Source: an uncultured Muribaculaceae bacterium (GTDB lineage Bacteria; Bacteroidota; Bacteroidia; Bacteroidales; Muribaculaceae). From it: 19,728 bases of DNA. The notes under the pieces were generated by a model. That model was given only the letters and a program-made list of their open reading frames with translations. It was not told the DNA's origin and made no database searches. The stretch is from contig CAJTRC010000048.1 of assembly GCA_910578365.1 (NCBI GenBank), positions 1-19,728 on the forward strand. Reading direction: 5' to 3'. How positions within the stretch are numbered: position 1 is the stretch's first letter; every line of letters begins with the position of its first letter. This document shows positions 1 through 7,621 of this stretch, one piece after another. Position numbers and translations under genes: made by a program.

Positions 1-19
1 CCAAAGATACATATAAAAT

Positions 20-58
20 CCCCTGCTGACATTACGTCGACAGGGGTCATTTTTATTT
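20..58 (+). terminator. Terminator-like hairpin before the repeats
   Basis: An imperfect stem (20-30 paired with 36-46, two mismatches, loop attac) is followed by a T-rich run at 50-58. It would suit the 3' end of a gene entering from the left, such as an IS helper gene (inferred). The right arm overlaps the first ggggtca repeat. Confidence 0.4.
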
Positions 59-120
59 TGGGCAAAGGGGTCAGTGATATTTTGGCTTAAGGGGTCAATT
101 CAACCTGGTCTAAGGGGTCA
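43..120. repeat. Four phased ggggtca repeats, probable right end of an IS21-family element
   Basis: The heptamer ggggtca occurs at 43, 67, 91 and 114, a spacing of 24, 24 and 23 bases. The last two copies are preceded by taa. IS21-family elements carry several copies of a short sequence at each end and finish in CA; the outermost copy here ends in CA at 120, so the element boundary is inferred there. The transposase genes would lie left of the window and are not seen. The sequence from 121 onward would then be the host flank carrying the AbiE locus. Confidence 0.5.
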
Positions 121-142
121 TCCGAGCCTGGGTTTTCCAATA

Positions 143-172
143 TGTTCGGTTTTGTGGACAGAAAACCGAACA
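143..172. promoter_or_regulatory. Upstream copy of the AbiE-region dyad
   Basis: Perfect 11-bp arms tgttcggtttt (143-153) and aaaaccgaaca (162-172) are separated by 8 bases. The same arms at the same separation recur at 281-310, exactly 138 bases downstream. No TAnnTTTG box lies at the equivalent distance after this copy, so it probably acts as a second regulator-binding site or is the relic of an older promoter (inference). Confidence 0.55.
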
Positions 173-276
173 AAATACGAGCTTGACATCTTAAATCAGG
201 TTGAAACTGCCGCAAAATCCAGAGAATCAATTCGCATCTATCGCTCTCAATAGCAAAAATTTAGGCGAATCTTTTA

Positions 277-325
277 ATTTTGTTCGGTTTTTACGCGCAA
301 AAACCGAACAAAATCATTACCTTTG
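277..325 (+). promoter_or_regulatory. Promoter and probable operator of the AbiE operon
   Basis: A perfect 16-bp inverted repeat (277-292 and 299-314, spacer acgcgc) lies directly before the -7 box TACCTTTG at 318-325. The dyad covers the place of the -33 element, and no good TTTG is seen at the usual distance, so binding there should block polymerase. AbiEi antitoxins are known to repress their own operon by binding inverted repeats in the promoter, which fits. The predicted transcript start is only about 5-10 bases before the ATG at 339. Confidence 0.65.
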
Positions 326-338
326 CAGTTGTAAATAC

Positions 339-1070
339 ATGAAGATGGTCGAATCCAAGCAAATAGAACGTAGTGTGCTATCCTTTCCCGAGGAGACGAT
401 ATTCACTATCGGCGATTTGAATCTGCCAATGCTATCGTGGGATAATATCCGGGTCAAACTCGGAAGGATGGTCAACGAGGGCGTTCTGCGAAAAGCAGGG
501 AAAGGGCGGTTCTATCGTCCGAAGACCTCCATATTCGGTGAAGTTATGCCAAGCCAAGAGGAAATAGTCAAGGATTTGCTTTGGGATGGTGACACTCCGA
601 CAGGTTATATTACAGGGTACTCCCGATGGAATGAAATGGGTCTTACCACACAGATTTCCGGAATAATTCAAATCGGTATAAACGGAGTCAAGAGGAACCT
701 TGACAGAGGGGGGTATTCCGTTCGATTCATAAAGCAGCCTAATGAGATAACCGTAGACAATATCAAGTACCTTGTCATTCTTGACGCCATCAACAATATT
801 CGTAAAATACCGGATACGACAGTAGTAGCGTCTCTCAATCGGTTAGCTGTAATTATAAAACGCTTAGGAGCTGACGAGATTGAGATTATGACAGGACTTG
901 CCATGAAATATCCGGCAAGGCTTCGTGCTCTATTAGGAGCGATGCTTGAAAATATAGGATATGAATCCTCATCTTCTCTGCTGTATGAAACCCTCAATCC
1001 ATTGACTTCATACGACTATCCGGGGCTGTCGGCACATTTGTCCAACTCATTAAAATGGCATATAAAATGA
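339..1070 (+). CDS. AbiEi-like antitoxin/transcriptional repressor (DUF6088 type)
   Basis: This 243-residue protein is the likely antitoxin and autorepressor of a type IV AbiE system. Its N-terminal part (about residues 1-55) reads as a winged helix-turn-helix, with a recognition-helix-like stretch and the wing-like segment GKGRFYRPK. The rest is the mixed alpha/beta body typical of DUF6088/AbiEi relatives in Bacteroidetes. The frame is open back to 201, but the -7 box at 318-325 lies inside that extension, so the ATG at 339 (or 345) is the more likely start and the leader is very short. The next gene overlaps its stop, as expected for an antitoxin-first pair. AbiEi counteracts the toxin without binding it, so it is both regulator and antidote (family knowledge). 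Family assignment is by eye. Confidence 0.75.
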   Translation: MKMVESKQIERSVLSFPEETIFTIGDLNLPMLSWDNIRVKLGRMVNEGVLRKAGKGRFYRPKTSIFGEVMPSQEEIVKDLLWDGDTPTGYITGYSRWNEMGLTTQISGIIQIGINGVKRNLDRGGYSVRFIKQPNEITVDNIKYLVILDAINNIRKIPDTTVVASLNRLAVIIKRLGADEIEIMTGLAMKYPARLRALLGAMLENIGYESSSSLLYETLNPLTSYDYPGLSAHLSNSLKWHIK

Positions 1071-2035
1071 AACTTCACGAAAACAAAGAACAATTGGCTG
1101 ATGCCATCAGAATCACTTCCGCCGAACTCGGAATCCCTCAAAAGTTTGTTGAGAAGGATTATTGGATATGTCAGATTCTGCAACGGCTTTCACGAATGCC
1201 GCAGGCTGAAAGGACTGTGTGGAAAGGCGGAACATCGCTCACCAAAGGATACGGTATCATTCAGCGATTCTCCTCCGATGTGGATCTTGCCATAATTGGA
1301 GAGGGACTAAGCAATAATCAGCAGAAGAAGCTTGTGCTTCATCTTGGGAAAGACACCACAATAGACCTTGAAGAGACGGAGGAATTCGGAGAATCAATCA
1401 AGAACAGCCGATTCAGAAAAACATATCACTCTTATCCGTCGGTAATAGACCGCACTGACACATCACTTGACTTTCTCGGCAACCATGTTATTGTCGAGAT
1501 CAACACCTATGGCAATCCCTATCCGTTTGTCAGACAATTCGTAAAACCGTTCATAACCGAGATGATGGAAAAGCGGCAACTCGAAGGTCTGATAGCGCAG
1601 TTGGATATGGCTCCGTTTGAGTTGAATGTCCTTGACAAGCGCAGGACAATGTGCGAGAAGGTCGTATCGCTGCTCCGATTTTCGTTTGAAGAAGACCCGG
1701 TGGCAGGACTCACCTCCAAAGTACGACATTTTTATGACCTTCACTTCCTGATGAAGGACAAAGAATGTCATGAATATCTTGATTCATCATTCCCCGTTGA
1801 GCTTCGAGAACTTGTAGCACATGACAAAGCCGAATTTGACCGTCCCCCATTATGGAAAACTTCAGACGTGTTACAATCCCCGTTGCTCACCTCCTTCTCA
1901 GAGATGTGGAAGCGAATCGCTCCCGTCTATCAGTCTGAGGTCGGAGCATTATCGTTCGGAAAATTGCCAAAGCCGGAAGAGGTGTCGCAATCAATGGACT
2001 CCTTGATAAGAATAGTTCAGAAAGCACTGTGCTGA
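1067..2035 (+). CDS. AbiEii-family nucleotidyltransferase toxin
   Basis: This 322-residue protein is the toxin of the pair. Family hallmarks are visible: KDYW (about 30-33), the nucleotidyltransferase motif GGTSLTK (54-60) followed by SSDVDL with the two metal-binding aspartates (71 and 73), and the downstream KVRHFYDL motif (from 218). All catalytic positions seen are intact, so it should be active. AbiEii enzymes transfer nucleotides to RNA substrates such as tRNA and stop growth, giving phage defence or plasmid/island stabilisation (family knowledge). The ATG at 1067 overlaps the antitoxin stop as ATGA, suggesting translational coupling, and gives the common family N-terminus MKLHENKE. An ATG at 1055 is an alternative that adds four residues. 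Confidence 0.85.
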   Translation: MKLHENKEQLADAIRITSAELGIPQKFVEKDYWICQILQRLSRMPQAERTVWKGGTSLTKGYGIIQRFSSDVDLAIIGEGLSNNQQKKLVLHLGKDTTIDLEETEEFGESIKNSRFRKTYHSYPSVIDRTDTSLDFLGNHVIVEINTYGNPYPFVRQFVKPFITEMMEKRQLEGLIAQLDMAPFELNVLDKRRTMCEKVVSLLRFSFEEDPVAGLTSKVRHFYDLHFLMKDKECHEYLDSSFPVELRELVAHDKAEFDRPPLWKTSDVLQSPLLTSFSEMWKRIAPVYQSEVGALSFGKLPKPEEVSQSMDSLIRIVQKALC

Positions 2036-2057
2036 TTGTAAACGCAAGACAGAAAAA

Positions 2058-2612
2058 GTGATCCTACCAATCATCAAAACATTACTTTCGCAGCGACTCG
2101 AACATCCGATCCTCTATCCGTCGGACTGCGAAGTGCTCAGAGAAGATATCGAACAGAGCACAAATCATCGTATTTCTGTCAACACCCTCAAGCGGCTACT
2201 CGGTTTTATCCGCACCGAGTCTACCCCAAGAACCTACACGCTCGACATCGTGGCGCACTACCTCGGCCATGTCGACTATAAGTCGCTTATCGAAAGCCTT
2301 AATCCCGACAACGATGAGTCGGATCCAATCACTGTTATCCTTGCCGACGACCTGAATGCAGGCGACAAGGTGAGAGCTGTGTGGCGTGGTGGATATGGCG
2401 AGTTTGAGGCTTTGGGTTCCGGGGCGTTTGTTGTGAGGGATATTAAATCCGCAGACGGATATTTGCTTGGTGAAGAAGTGTCGATAAAAGGTTTTAGAGT
2501 CGGACTCCCGTTATATCTGGCGGTTAATCCCATATCATCGGTTCCGTGTCGCATTGCGCTGGCCTCGATAAGCGGCATAGAATCGCTTGTCATCGCACCG
2601 TCGCGTAGCTGA
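2058..2612 (+). CDS. Unknown protein downstream of the AbiE pair
   Basis: This 184-residue protein starts at GTG, 22 bases after the toxin stop and on the same strand, so it is probably co-transcribed. The N-terminal 75 residues are helical. They contain RISVNTLKRLLGF and a tyrosine-containing LDIVAHYLGH segment, a pattern seen at the start of many small Bacteroidetes regulatory or hypothetical proteins; a degenerate DNA-binding fold is possible. The C-terminal half (about 95-184) is strand-rich with regularly spaced glycines, like a small beta-barrel. No catalytic motif is seen. It could be an accessory gene of the AbiE locus or an unrelated passenger. Its 3' end abuts a gene remnant on the other strand, so the C-terminus may not be original. 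Confidence 0.6.
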   Translation: MILPIIKTLLSQRLEHPILYPSDCEVLREDIEQSTNHRISVNTLKRLLGFIRTESTPRTYTLDIVAHYLGHVDYKSLIESLNPDNDESDPITVILADDLNAGDKVRAVWRGGYGEFEALGSGAFVVRDIKSADGYLLGEEVSIKGFRVGLPLYLAVNPISSVPCRIALASISGIESLVIAPSRS

Positions 2613-2740
2613 GGTCGGCGCATCACGCTGCGGTAGATCTCTGTCAGCCGCCGGTAGTGGTGGCCGGGGCTGAATGCTTCGGCTACCCGCGCTGCGATAG
2701 CGTCGTGATTCCATACGGTTTCGGCGGCTGTGACAAAGAA
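2613..2740 (-). pseudogene. Fragment of a lost minus-strand gene
   Basis: Read on the minus strand from 2740 the frame gives a protein-like stretch containing ETVWNHDAIAARVAEAF and HHYRRLTEIYRSV. Third codon positions are GC-rich, as in real genes of this window. The frame is cut by a TGA at 2741-2743 and runs without a stop into antisense of the preceding gene, so both ends are broken. The helical texture resembles the C-terminal end of a glycosyltransferase-like protein, but that is only a guess. Confidence 0.4.
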
Positions 2741-2764
2741 TCAACTAAAAAAGTGCCTGTGGTA

Positions 2765-2956
2765 TCATGAACCTAAATTAAAGGTGGGTCTAAAATGATG
2801 AATTTCAATGAGATTTAGCGTTTTTTTCGTTTGTGACAAGGGAACAATCACATTGGCCTCCCAAATATCATTAACGCTTACTTCAAATGGGGTTTGATTC
2901 AAAAGATTTTTTGCTTCGCCCTTGATGATAGTGCGCTTGTTGGCATAGATATTCAC
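2765..2956 (-). CDS. Small uncertain ORF in a relic region
   Basis: A 63-residue minus-strand frame from an ATG. Composition is plausible for protein (VNDIWEANVIVPL, no low-complexity runs), but no domain, signal peptide or promoter is visible. It lies just after the stop of another fragment (2974), and its frame stays open further upstream. It may be the end of a decayed gene rather than a functional small protein. Confidence 0.25.
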   Translation of the reverse strand: MNIYANKRTIIKGEAKNLLNQTPFEVSVNDIWEANVIVPLSQTKKTLNLIEIHHFRPTFNLGS

Positions 2957-2973
2957 GGGAACGGTATTTGTAC

Positions 2974-3087
2974 TTATATGTGGCTTACGGCGATGATGGC
3001 GCGGAACATGTACTTGGACCGGAGTTTGCCGGAGAGTTCGTTACGGATTTTCTTTTTCACTTCGAGGTCATAAAGCAAGAACTTCGG
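2974..3087 (-). pseudogene. 3' fragment of a decayed minus-strand gene
   Basis: A minus-strand frame between a stop at 3088-3090 and a TAA at 2974-2976 encodes 37 residues including DLEVKKKIRNELSGK and KYMFRAIIAV. Its strongly GC-biased third positions suggest real coding ancestry. No start codon with a promoter is seen upstream and no family is recognised. The remainder of the 618-base gap (2613-3230) shows nothing else convincing. Confidence 0.35.
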
Positions 3088-3205
3088 TCATTGCCGAAAC
3101 CCTTTGCGAAATATATTGCATCTCCCCATTCCTGACTATAACTCAGACTCATCTGAGCCGTCTGCGGAAAAATTTTTAGACGCATATGTAACTTTTCAAC
3201 AAATG

Positions 3206-3239
3206 TTGAAGTATATAATACGGCAATTAGTTAATTTTG
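3206..3239 (+). promoter_or_regulatory. Promoter of the outer-membrane protein gene
   Basis: The -7 box TAATTTTG is at 3232-3239, with TTG at 3206-3208 as a weak -33 element; the 23-base spacing is longer than the usual 19-21. The predicted start of transcription, near 3245, supports the ATG at 3267. Confidence 0.5.
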
Positions 3240-3266
3240 CATCGTGAAATCGTAAGCATCAACTCT

Positions 3267-5345
3267 ATGAAATCTATAATTATCACAACATTGGCCTTGT
3301 CTTGCGCCCTATCACTTATGGCGCAGACAGAAACAGCAGATTCAATTCCGCCGCAGGAATTACAGGAAATTGTAATACAGGCACCAAAAGTAATCCGCAA
3401 GTCCGACATGGATATCTATCATCCATCTAAAAGCGCGGTTGAGCATTCGCAGAACGGCCTTCAGCTGCTGAACAATCTAATGATTCCAACCCTGACCGTC
3501 AGCGACGCGCTCGGCACGATTCAGGCCGCCGGCCAGTCGGTACAGGTGAGAATCAATGGTCGCGAATCATCAATCGAACAGGTGCGTACTCTGCTGCCAG
3601 AAACCATCAAGCGGGTGGAATGGATCGACAACCCAGGCCTTCGCTACGGCGGTGCAAACTATGTGCTGAATTTCATTGTTTCCAATCCCACGGTAGGCGG
3701 CTCGATAATGGCTCAGGCCCGTCCCGCCCTCAATCAGGCATGGGGATTCTATATGGCTGACGCAAAATTCAATACAGGCCGTTCGCAGTGGGAAGTTGGC
3801 GGCAACTTCAAGCTCACCAATAAGATAAAGACACATCGCGATTATACCGAGACTTTCACATACCCCGACGGCACGACTTTGACCCGCAATGAAACCTCGC
3901 GTGGCGGCACGATGGATAATTCATTTGCCAACGCCTGGGCCTCATACAGCTATATCAAACCCGATACTACGGTGTTTATGGCGGAGTTTGGCCTATTCCA
4001 AAAGCTCACAGACAAATTTCTCTACAACGGACTGCTGTCGCTGAGTGACGGTTCGGATGATATTTTTTTGACAGACTCTCACGGCGACAAAGGCGGCACA
4101 CCCTCCCTGTCGTTATACTGGCAGCAGAATTTCGCCCACAGACAGATGCTTATTGTCAACTTCAACAGTTCGTTTTATTTCGGACGTTCATACTCTGATT
4201 ATATGGAGCAGTTGGCCGGTGCAACAAACTATCTGACCGACATTCACACCAATATCAAGGACCGCAACCAGGCATACGCCATAGAGGTCGACTACATCAA
4301 GAACTGGCGCAACGGGCGTTTTACCGCCGGTACTTCATACACCGCCAACCGCAACCGCTCGCAGTATGAGAGCCTTGGCGACGACATCTTCCATCAGCGT
4401 CAGGACAAGGTCTATCTCTTCGCCGAATATTTCCACCGTTTCGGCAAATGGACTGCAACCGCCGGAATGGGTGTCCAGTATACCGATTTTCTTTTCAAAG
4501 AAACCAACCAAGGCTCCCACTCATGGAGTCCGCGTCCGCAGGCCACAATAACATATTCGCTGAATCAGAATCACAATTTCCGGCTTAATTTCACCTCGTG
4601 GCAATCCACACCGTCGCTGGCCGAAACCAACATCGTGCCGCAGCAGCTCGACGGCTTCCAGTGGCGCGTGGGCAATCAGAATCTAAAGACTGCCAACTCA
4701 TATATGCTGACTTTCCGCTACGGCTTCAACGTGCCTCGTGTCAGCGGTTCATTTGGCGTCCGCGCCTTCACCTCGCCCAACGCCATCACTCCGCTTCTGC
4801 AGTGGGAGGGCGACAAACTCATCACCACATACGAGAACAGCCGCGGACTGCAGAACCTCTCGTTCTTCCTTGCTCCGCAGATAGAAATTATCCCCAACTG
4901 GTTAGTGGCAAGCGGTTATATTCAGTTTCGCATGGAGCGTATGCGTAGCAACGGCTACACCCATCACAGCAACGCATGGAGCGGCAACGCTAATATACAG
5001 CTAATGCACTGGGGATTCGTGCTCAGCGGGCAATATGTGAGAGCGCAGCGAGACCTTTGGGGTGAGAAAATCAGTTGGGGCGAAAATCTTAACATCATCG
5101 ACCTCTGTTACAACTGGAAGTCATGGCAGTTCTCAGCAGGTGTCATCATGCCGTTCGGCAAATACGACCAAGGCAGCAAGTCATTGAGCAAGTGGAACCG
5201 CAACGAGCAGCACATGCGCCTTGATATGAGAATGCCCTACGTCAGTATATCATACAACCTGCAATGGGGCCGTCAGAAACGCGGAGCGCAGAAACTCATG
5301 GAGGTTGATGTCAAGGCCGACCGCTCAACAGCAGGCGGACGATAA
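3267..5345 (+). CDS. TonB-plug/beta-barrel outer-membrane protein
   Basis: This 692-residue outer-membrane transporter-like protein begins with a clear signal peptide (about 1-20, ending SLMAQ). A TonB-box-like ELQEIVIQAP segment follows, then a plug-like domain with the VRINGRES and ETIKRVEWIDNPGLRYG motifs. The remainder (from about 150) is alternating amphipathic strands with aromatic girdles, ending in a YNLQWG-type strand. This matches the OMP_b-brl_3 type of Bacteroidetes outer-membrane beta-barrel proteins. The N-terminal carboxypeptidase-regulatory-like domain common in relatives is absent, making it shorter. No SusD-like or substrate-specific partner is adjacent, so the cargo cannot be inferred. 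The frame is open from 3237, but the promoter position and the signal peptide favour 3267. Confidence 0.85.
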   Translation: MKSIIITTLALSCALSLMAQTETADSIPPQELQEIVIQAPKVIRKSDMDIYHPSKSAVEHSQNGLQLLNNLMIPTLTVSDALGTIQAAGQSVQVRINGRESSIEQVRTLLPETIKRVEWIDNPGLRYGGANYVLNFIVSNPTVGGSIMAQARPALNQAWGFYMADAKFNTGRSQWEVGGNFKLTNKIKTHRDYTETFTYPDGTTLTRNETSRGGTMDNSFANAWASYSYIKPDTTVFMAEFGLFQKLTDKFLYNGLLSLSDGSDDIFLTDSHGDKGGTPSLSLYWQQNFAHRQMLIVNFNSSFYFGRSYSDYMEQLAGATNYLTDIHTNIKDRNQAYAIEVDYIKNWRNGRFTAGTSYTANRNRSQYESLGDDIFHQRQDKVYLFAEYFHRFGKWTATAGMGVQYTDFLFKETNQGSHSWSPRPQATITYSLNQNHNFRLNFTSWQSTPSLAETNIVPQQLDGFQWRVGNQNLKTANSYMLTFRYGFNVPRVSGSFGVRAFTSPNAITPLLQWEGDKLITTYENSRGLQNLSFFLAPQIEIIPNWLVASGYIQFRMERMRSNGYTHHSNAWSGNANIQLMHWGFVLSGQYVRAQRDLWGEKISWGENLNIIDLCYNWKSWQFSAGVIMPFGKYDQGSKSLSKWNRNEQHMRLDMRMPYVSISYNLQWGRQKRGAQKLMEVDVKADRSTAGGR

Positions 5346-5462
5346 CTGCAACAGTTTTTCCATTGATTATCCTCTCTCATTCAAATACTTTCGCTAAATT
5401 TGCAGTTGGAAAGGTCTTTACCACCGTTCCACGACATTTTGGAAAAATAAGAAGCGTTATGC
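5346..5462 (+). promoter_or_regulatory. Intergenic stretch with an orphan -7 box
   Basis: A plus-strand TAAATTTG box (5395-5402) is followed by a leader-like sequence and an ATG at 5459, but the frame behind it is merely antisense of the TIR gene and stops after about 42 codons. No good -33 element is seen. This may be the front of a gene whose body was lost when the TIR gene was truncated (inference). Confidence 0.25.
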
Positions 5463-5759
5463 TCATCTTGTTTGTTGAAAACGTAGGAAATTTTCAAAAC
5501 GATGCAAGGAACGGTATTCATAGTCTGTCCAGTTTTTGTTCAGGAAATGGGGTGACAGTATCAATATGCCGTAGCGCGAATCCATAATTCCTTTGTCAAT
5601 CGATGCCGAGAGGCTGTCGCCGAGTCTTAACGAGAATTCATCGTACCAGACTTTGAGGCCTGTCTGTTCGAGCATGTTTGCCAGCGGGCGTACAAACGAG
5701 TCTTTGTCCTCGCTTGCATGCGATATGAATACGTCGTAATGCTTGTGGTCTTTTTCCAT
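5463..5759 (-). CDS. TIR-domain protein, truncated at the 3' end
   Basis: This 98-residue protein starts as a standard bacterial TIR domain: YDVFISHASEDK (8-19) is strand A and the first loop, LKVWYDEFSL (35-44) strand B, GILILSPHFL (64-73) strand C. NWTDYE (76-81) carries the glutamate that is catalytic in NAD-cleaving TIR domains. After about residue 89 the sequence loses TIR character (NFLRFQQTR) and stops, whereas complete domains need 40-60 more residues for the last strands and helices. It is therefore probably a truncated relic, although the catalytic glutamate remains. It lies 68 bases after the unknown membrane gene on the same strand and may share its transcript. TIR enzymes commonly serve in phage defence by depleting NAD (family knowledge). 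Confidence 0.75.
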   Translation of the reverse strand: MEKDHKHYDVFISHASEDKDSFVRPLANMLEQTGLKVWYDEFSLRLGDSLSASIDKGIMDSRYGILILSPHFLNKNWTDYEYRSLHRFENFLRFQQTR

Positions 5760-5827
5760 TATTTTCTATTATGCGTATTTTGTGATCACCCGATATATAT
5801 AAGGGGTATATACAGTTGAACAGGACT

Positions 5828-6946
5828 CTAAGGTTTGACGGCCAGGTATATGGCGAGGGCATTTTCAAGGATGCTCAGCGCAAGGATTAGCAGAAAAGAA
5901 CTCAGCGGCAGGGTGACGTTGATGTAATCGAAATCGGCGAATTCTTTTCGACGCCAGTCGGCAATGCGGGTAGTGAGCCAGTTGTGGAATTCCTGCCAGT
6001 CGAGGCGGCGGTGTTTCATCAGCCATTGGGCTATGTCGGCTTCTACCGTCTGCTCGTCGGCCCAGCTGAAGGCGCGTGCCCAGGCTATGTCGCTCTCTGC
6101 AGTAAGGCCTATGCAGACCACGAGTTCGTTTTTGTTGCCTCCTTGCCAGTAGGCGCGTTGCATTTCGCTGATGGCTATGCCTTTGTCGGCGGGGAAGAGC
6201 AGTATGTACAGTCGCATCTGCACCTCAGGGGCATAGCGGGCATTGAATCGGCGGAACATGGAGTCGACACTGAAGGGCAGCTCGAACTCTCCCGGCAGGA
6301 TACATGGCGCATCGTAGCCATATATGTCGGGGTAATCGAATAGTCCGATTGCTTTGGCTTGTTCGCTGCTGATCTTCTCGAATTTAAATATCGAGTTCGA
6401 GCAGCGGATCTTGTTTTTGTATGAATTGGTTTCGGTAATCGGTATCCAGTATTTAGGGGTATCGAATTGCTCCGGAGTCATGTCGCCGATGCTGTAATGG
6501 CATCCGTATCTTACGCCGCCTCGGATGTTGCATCCGGTCCATCTGTCGGAGTGGCGAGGCAGCTGCCATTGGTCGCGGACGTCGCAGAAAAACTGCTCTC
6601 CGGTATTGAAGGTTTTGCCTGTTGTGGTTGTGAAGTAGAATATTTCGGAGTGGTGATGATGCCTGATTTTGCGTACGGTATATGTGCGGCCGTTGCGGTC
6701 GGTGCGGGTTTCGATGTGTGTTGTCAGCTCGGTCCAGGGTTCTTCGTAGAAAATGCCCGTAACGAGCGAGCCGAGGTATTCGGTGCTATTGGTGCGTCGT
6801 GAGTATGCCAGCTTGTGGGCTGCCGCCACAGTGGCTTCGCCGGCTAAGAGTATCCACATGTATGTGGTTCGGTCACCATTGTAACCGAATGCTAAATGGA
6901 GTACCAGGCAGGCTATAACTGGCAGAAAATACACTGCGGCTATCAT
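5828..6946 (-). CDS. Unknown membrane protein linked to a LemA-like gene
   Basis: This 372-residue protein is not recognised. Two hydrophobic segments near the N-terminus (about 2-20 and 28-43) and one at the C-terminus (about 345-368) suggest it is anchored at both ends in the inner membrane, with a large soluble domain of about 290 residues between. That domain includes a strand-rich part with a four-histidine run (about 95-98), a cysteine-containing SDRWTGCNIRGG stretch and a helical, tryptophan-rich C-terminal part. No catalytic motif is evident. It starts 18 bases after the LemA-like gene, so the two are almost certainly one operon and may form a membrane complex. GIDE-type proteins accompany some LemA genes, but no GIDE signature is seen here. 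Confidence 0.7.
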   Translation of the reverse strand: MIAAVYFLPVIACLVLHLAFGYNGDRTTYMWILLAGEATVAAAHKLAYSRRTNSTEYLGSLVTGIFYEEPWTELTTHIETRTDRNGRTYTVRKIRHHHHSEIFYFTTTTGKTFNTGEQFFCDVRDQWQLPRHSDRWTGCNIRGGVRYGCHYSIGDMTPEQFDTPKYWIPITETNSYKNKIRCSNSIFKFEKISSEQAKAIGLFDYPDIYGYDAPCILPGEFELPFSVDSMFRRFNARYAPEVQMRLYILLFPADKGIAISEMQRAYWQGGNKNELVVCIGLTAESDIAWARAFSWADEQTVEADIAQWLMKHRRLDWQEFHNWLTTRIADWRRKEFADFDYINVTLPLSSFLLILALSILENALAIYLAVKP

Positions 6947-6964
6947 GCCATGCGGGTGTTGAGG

Positions 6965-7495
6965 TTAACGCTTGAACGAGAAGGTGTAGTCGTCGATTCC
7001 AGTGGCCATCACGCTCTTGGTGTCGGAGGTGGTAATGGGTGTATAGTCTATGTCCTCCTTGTTTTTTACAAACCATCGTCCGGGGTACGATTCGATAAGT
7101 GTGGCGCGCTGGTTTATGATGTCGAGCATGCGGTTCTGGGTCGATGTGAATGCGGTTCGTTGTACGTCGATGGTGTTCGACAATGTCTGGTATAAGGTGG
7201 TGTCGAACTGCGGGTTTGCTTCCTGAATCCATTTCATCAGGCCGCCTCCGTTCTGATATCGTCCGGCTATGATTTCGGGATAAATTTTTTCGAATGCCTC
7301 GCGATATTCGGTCGAAACGTTGGCTTGTTCGCGGATAATCTGGAACATGCGGTCGCGCACGGTTTGGATTTTGCCTCGCTGGGCGTCGGCTTCTTTGCGC
7401 AGGGCAATCTCTTTGTTGTTGTATGAGAAAAACATGGCCGCCAGAATTATCAGCAGGGCCACAGCGCTTAGAATTATGATTGCAGTTGTTGACAT
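6965..7495 (-). CDS. LemA-like membrane-anchored coiled protein
   Basis: This 176-residue protein has one N-terminal transmembrane helix (about 5-24), then YNNKEIALRKEADAQRGKI, a long helical region and the late ...RATLIESYPGRWFV segment. This layout matches LemA: a short N-tail, one helix in the membrane and a helical-bundle body. The family's usual LVxLRNxVexAW motif is degenerate, so it is a divergent member. LemA proteins are inner-membrane proteins of poorly known role, often encoded beside membrane proteins of unknown function, as here. First gene of the minus-strand cassette, with a near-consensus promoter about 125 bases upstream. Confidence 0.7.
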   Translation of the reverse strand: MSTTAIIILSAVALLIILAAMFFSYNNKEIALRKEADAQRGKIQTVRDRMFQIIREQANVSTEYREAFEKIYPEIIAGRYQNGGGLMKWIQEANPQFDTTLYQTLSNTIDVQRTAFTSTQNRMLDIINQRATLIESYPGRWFVKNKEDIDYTPITTSDTKSVMATGIDDYTFSFKR

Positions 7496-7621
7496 AATCA
7501 GGTCTTAAAAATTTAAAATGAACATCAGTAAGTTGTGCGGGGCTTTATATCCTTGGTGAAGTCCTGCAGCTGTCTTTCGGGTTCTTCACCGGTAGCACAA
7601 AATCCATTCTTAGACTCATTG

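Noticed and set aside
43..120. Phased repeats considered as a CRISPR array or iteron origin
   Set aside because: A CRISPR repeat is much longer, and no replication gene is nearby; an IS21-type end explains heptamer, spacing and CA end better.
201..338. N-terminal extension of the antitoxin frame
   Set aside because: It spans the operator and -7 box of the operon, so it is not translated.
2276..2626. 116-codon minus-strand frame
   Set aside because: Mostly antisense of the gene at 2058-2612; only the part beyond 2613 has independent coding texture and is reported as a remnant.
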